Shown piece after piece: positions 13,247 through 64,000 of a stretch of 64,000 bases of DNA. Made by a program: the position numbers and the translations under genes. Origin of the DNA: Mauremys mutica (taxonomy: Eukaryota; Chordata; Testudines; Geoemydidae). The stretch lies in assembly GCF_020497125.1 (NCBI RefSeq), contig NC_059075.1:66483321-66547320 (forward strand), in the 5' to 3' direction. The number at the start of each line of letters is the position of its first letter. Positions within the stretch are counted from its first letter, which is position 1. The notes below the pieces were generated by a model. That model worked only from the letters and a program-made list of their open reading frames with translations, was not told where the DNA came from and made no database searches.

Positions 13247-13990
13247 ATGAGATTTCTAAAGATAGCTACAGCACTCAACCCAAGATTCAAGAATCTGAAG
13301 TGCCTTCCAAAATCTGAAAGGGATGAGGTGTGGAGCGTGCTTTCAGAAGTCTTAAAAGAGCAACACTCCAATGCAGAAACTACAGAATCCAAACCCAGGG
13401 GCGGCTCTAGGTATTTTTCTGCCCCAAGCATGGCAGGCAGGCTGCCTTCGGCGGCTTGCCTGCAGAACCCCGGTCCCGCAGGTTCAGCGGCACACCTGTG
13501 GGAGGTCTGCCGAAGCCACAGAACCAGTGGACCCTCCGCAGGCATGCTGCTGAAGGCAACCTGCCTGCCGCCCTCGCAGCAACCGGCAGAGCGCCCCCTG
13601 TGGCTTGCCACCCCAGGCACGCGCTTGGCATGCTAGTGCCTGTTGCCACCCCTGCCCAAACCACCAAAAACGAAAATCAACCTTCTGCTGGTGGCATCTG
13701 ACTCAGATAACGAAAATGAACATGCGTCGGTCACTACTGCTTTGGATCATTATCAAGCAGAACCCATCATCAACACGGATCGTGTACTCCGGAATGGTGG
13801 TTGAAGCATGAAGGGACATATGAATCTTTAGCGCATCTGGCATGTAAATATCTTGCAATGTCAGTTACAACAGTGCCATGCCAACACCTGTTCTCACTTT
13901 CTGGCGACTGCGAACAAGAAGTGGGCAGCATTATCGCCTGCAAATGTAAACAAACTTGTTTGTCTGAGCAATTGGCTGAACAAGAAGTAG
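13247..13990 (+). pseudogene. hAT transposase C-terminal remnant
   Basis: The first block encodes [18 protein letters not shown], typical of the region before the hAT C-terminal dimerisation domain. After the nested insertion the sequence resumes with [18 protein letters not shown], then (in another frame) LKHEGTYESLAHLACKYL and VPCQHLFSLSGD, the conserved dimerisation-domain block of hAT transposases. The copy is broken by the 259-bp insertion, at least one frameshift near 13790 and another near 13910. No N-terminal BED finger or catalytic core remains. The inverted left arm carries the same C-terminal coding block in antisense. Confidence 0.85.
13396..13654. mobile_element. Non-autonomous hAT element (CAGGGGC family), copy 2, nested
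   Basis: Ends are CAGGGGCGGCTCTAG and GTTGCCACCCCTG. Flanks TCCAAACC (13388-13395) and CCCAAACC (13655-13662) form an 8-bp target duplication with one mismatch. It lies within the coding part of the hAT transposase remnant and so is younger than that element. Confidence 0.87.
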
Positions 13991-14477
13991 GACTGAATAA
14001 ACTTGTAGGCTCTAAAGTTTACATTGTTTTATTTTTTAATGCCTTTTTGTGTACATAATTCGACATTGGTAAGTTCAGATATCACTACAGTATTTGTATT
14101 AGGTGAGTTGAAAAATACTATTTCTTTTGTTTTTTACAGTGCAAATATTTGTAATAAAGTGAGCACTGTACATTTTATATTCTGCTGTAATTAAAATACA
14201 AATATATTTGAAAATGTTGACATCCAAATAATAATATACTGCCATTTATTTTAATAACAGTGCAATTAATCCCACCATTAATAGAAATTATTCTTTATTT
14301 GCACAATTAATCACAACTAATTTGTATTCACTTCACCACCCTAGTTTAAATGGCTGCTTGACTTTTTTTTTTTTAAAGGAACTTATTTTCTCTTTGTACA
14401 GTGGAAATGCTTTGCTACTCTCCACTATAACCATCACAGTTCTTAGGCTATAATAACGAAGTGGTGGTGTGTGTGTG

Positions 14478-14492
14478 GAGGGGGGGGGGGGA
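14478..14492. repeat. G homopolymer run after a GT-rich stretch
   Basis: A (GT)n-like tract runs into a continuous G run. Simple low-complexity sequence at the 5' edge of the CpG-rich region. Confidence 0.7.
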
Positions 14493-15124
14493 GCGCTACC
14501 CCGACTGCTACTCGAACGCTGCTGATCCATTGTCATAAGTCCTTACACCGCTAACCAAGTCGTTTTCAAGTCACCTGGCAGGGGCCTGCACTCCCAGAGC
14601 AGAGGGACACGAGGCCCGTGCAGCCGCTGCTATGTGCGAGTCCCAGCGGCTGTGACCCCGTGACTGCCATGAAGCTCTAGATGGCGGTGGCTAGAGGCCC
14701 TAAATCTGTAGCACCCACAGGCGGGCCCGACTCCCGCGAGGCTGCTGCCGCCGCCGCTGGGGGTGGGGGGTGTCGGGCAGCGGGCTCATTCAGCACAGCA
14801 GCAGCTCACGAGCCGCGAGCCCGGGCCGCGCCCCGCGGAGCTGCAGGGGCTGGGAGGGAGAAGGTCTGTGACCGCGCTGAGGAGCCGCCGGCTCGCACCC
14901 CCGAGACGCGCCAGGGGTTCGCTAGTGACTCACACCGCCCCGGAGAGCGGTGAGGTGGCGCAGTGCCGCCCACCGGCTCAGCCTCGCGCTAAACCCGCCA
15001 GGCGCCACTTGCCGCGGTTACTGCTGACTCTGCCTCTCCGACGCCGCAGCAGGTGCCCCCGCCGACATGACCTCGGCTACAGCCGCAGTTGGACGGCAGT
15101 GTCTTACTTGAAGCCGCCTCCCAA

Positions 15125-15504
15125 CCAATGGCAAACAAACAAACGTTCTCCGCGGGGACAATTGCCCAATCCAAATGAGGCGTTTCATCTCATAGTACCC
15201 GCCCCCACACCCTCCGAGCCAATGACACGAGCAGTACAGAGAATAGACTCCTCCGCCGCAAAGTGGAAGCAGGGGCGGTGCTCTGGCGGTTTAACTGACG
15301 TGGGCCGTCAGGCCAATGAAAAACTACCACTGATGGGGCGTAGGACCAACTGGGAGAACGCCGGTGAGCGCGAGACATCAGAACCGGGTGGGTGGGGATT
15401 TCCCTGGGAGGGGCGTGGCTGAGTATCTTCAATCAGGTAAGGGAGGTGCTGATGGACAACCTCATCAGCCAATAGAGATGAATATCTGGCAAGGGGGCGG
15501 GGCC
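15125..15504 (+). promoter_or_regulatory. MAP3K9: Cluster of CCAAT boxes and a GC box
   Basis: CCAAT occurs at 15125-15129, 15166-15170, 15219-15223, 15313-15317 and 15469-15473, all in the same orientation. The last lies 20 bp upstream of the GC box at 15493-15504. NF-Y binds CCAAT and Sp/KLF factors bind GC boxes. Actual binding here is inferred. Confidence 0.65.
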
Positions 15505-15551
15505 CGCGGGCCCGAGCGAAGCTGCGGGAGCGGAGAGTCAGGTGGCTGAGG

Positions 15552-15635
15552 ATGCGCGGCAGCAGGAGGTGGGGGATGCGGCGGCGGCTCAAGGGTGCCC
15601 GGCACTTGCCCGTGCCCGTCCCCAGACGGGGCTAA
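15552..15635 (+). other. Upstream ORF of 27 codons in the MAP3K9 leader
   Basis: ATG at 15552, a second in-frame ATG at 15576, stop TAA at 15633-15635. It precedes the MAP3K9 start by about 130 bp. It matters only if transcription begins upstream of it. Confidence 0.4.
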
Positions 15636-15767
15636 GGAAGTCCCCGCTGACCCCCGCCCGTACCTGCTGCGCTGCCTGGAGGCGCCCCGGGTCCGGCTGC
15701 ATGAGCAGTGGCCGCGGCGGCGGCGCCCGGCTTCTGCGGGCGCCTCCCCGTATGGAGCAGCCGCTCC

Positions 15768-63246
<47,479 letters not shown>

Positions 63247-64000
63247 GTAAGGAGCTTGCTATAACATTGAACTTGGGAAGAATATAATATGTCTAGCAGG
63301 CGCTGCAGTGGGGTGTTGAGTCTTGTTTAGGAAAGGCCTATAAACATACCTGAATGAAGTCTAACTGTGGGGAGTAGGTGGGGAATGTTCCTTCTCCCAG
63401 AAATTGAACCTCACTTGTTTGTGTTTCTGGGCACTTGCTGATTGATTGTATTGGAAGTATATTTCTCGGGGATACAGCCTGCTTGCTATAACTGAATGTA
63501 TGGGATATATTTGGAAGTTCAGAATGTATTTTTGAGGTGGATCAGCTGAATAGGCTGAAAGAGAACTGTGTGGCAAAGGAATGGAAATTGTTTGGTAAAA
63601 ACATTTCAAGAAAAATGAAAGCAATTGGTGTGGGAATGTGGCCCTGTCATAACAAGCAGTGGAGACCTTACAGGGGATACAAGTACATTTGGAAGAGCAA
63701 TATGAAGGTAGTGTTGCCTAGTGATTAGTGTGGGTCTCAGCACAATGAGAGTTGGATTTCTATTCTCTTGTTGGCAGTTTTAGAAGAGAACCTAAGGATT
63801 AAATAGGCTATGAAGGGCCTCTCAAGGTGCTCTTTCCGGCTCAGGATTGAGGCATGATAAAGGAGGATTACACAGCCATTGCCTTTGCCAAACCTCTTTT
63901 GGGTTTGTATTCTATTCCCTACTTTGCCACAGATTTCCTGTGAGACCCCATGGCAAGCTACTTAACCTCTGTGCCAGTTTCTCCATCTCTAAAATAAGGA
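63247..64000. other. Intron 7, 5' part
   Basis: Runs off the window. A MIR-like fragment on the - strand lies at about 63930-64000 (TACTTAACCTCTGTGCCAG then TTTCTCCATCTCTAAAAT). Nothing else recognised. Confidence 0.5.

Larger units (their letters stand above)
12473..14343 (+). mobile_element. hAT transposon remnant with long inverted arms
   Basis: Bounded by an exact 8-bp duplication, GTTTAAAT at 12465-12472 and 14344-14351, as hAT elements generate. The left part (about 12473-13045) is inverted relative to the right part (about 13785-14343), giving arms of roughly 560 bp. Shared blocks include the region around CTTGTTCAGCCAATCAC at 12841 and its inverse near 13970. The middle carries a transposase remnant (13247-13990) interrupted by a second hAT element (13396-13654). 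The copy is clearly dead. Confidence 0.9.
14590..15767 (+). promoter_or_regulatory. MAP3K9: CpG-rich promoter and 5' UTR region of MAP3K9
   Basis: Base composition changes sharply to G/C- and CpG-rich here and stays so to about 16160, through exon 1. No TATA box is visible near the start codon. Five + strand CCAAT boxes lie at 15125, 15166, 15219, 15313 and 15469. A GC box (GGGGGCGGGGCC) is at 15493-15504, a CRE-like TGACGTGG at about 15297 and a YY1-like ATGGCGG at 14681. This is the usual make-up of a dispersed housekeeping-type promoter. The transcription start cannot be read from sequence; about 15500-15700 is my guess. Confidence 0.75.

Noticed and set aside
14763..15422. 219-codon open frame on the + strand upstream of MAP3K9
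   Set aside because: It is CpG-island sequence with few stops, no domain, and it runs through the CCAAT cluster.

Overview
This is vertebrate nuclear DNA, almost certainly from a turtle, probably a cryptodire. The evidence is spliced GT-AG exons separated by kilobase introns, CR1 LINE fragments, a tRNA-headed SINE with a CR1-like tail at 37441-37635 that matches my memory of the cryptodire Pol III SINE, and many hAT- and Harbinger-type elements of kinds I recall from turtle genomes. Species assignment is inference; I could run no search.

The one recognisable protein-coding gene is the 5' part of MAP3K9 (mixed-lineage kinase 1, MLK1) on the + strand. Seven coding exons are present: 15768-16110, 22563-22976, 36834-37014, 50467-50615, 55560-55735, 61579-61819 and 63124-63246. 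All phases join correctly. They encode about 542 residues: a short N-terminus, SH3 domain, complete kinase domain, leucine-zipper/basic region and CRIB-like motif. The C-terminal exons lie beyond the window. A CpG-rich, TATA-less promoter with five CCAAT boxes and GC boxes precedes exon 1 (about 14590-15767).

Upstream of the gene (1-14590) I see no gene. The region holds a small hAT element, a solo LTR (5089-6316), CR1 and hAT-derived sequence, and a 1.9-kb hAT element (12473-14343) with an exact 8-bp target-site duplication, long inverted arms and a broken transposase. Introns 1 to 5 are packed with transposon insertions, often nested. Many can be bounded to the base by target-site duplications. 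Two homologous solo LTRs (29682-30608 and 43705-45273) lie antisense in introns 2 and 3; the second sits inside a Harbinger-type element and carries a 47-bp minisatellite with ten identical units.

I found no undescribed multi-gene system. The best leads are a reading frame kept open without indels between the two LTR copies, the minisatellite, the hAT element carrying transposase 3' sequence in both arms, a 110-bp near-identical duplication between introns 3 and 4, and overlapping upstream reading frames in MAP3K9 exon 1.
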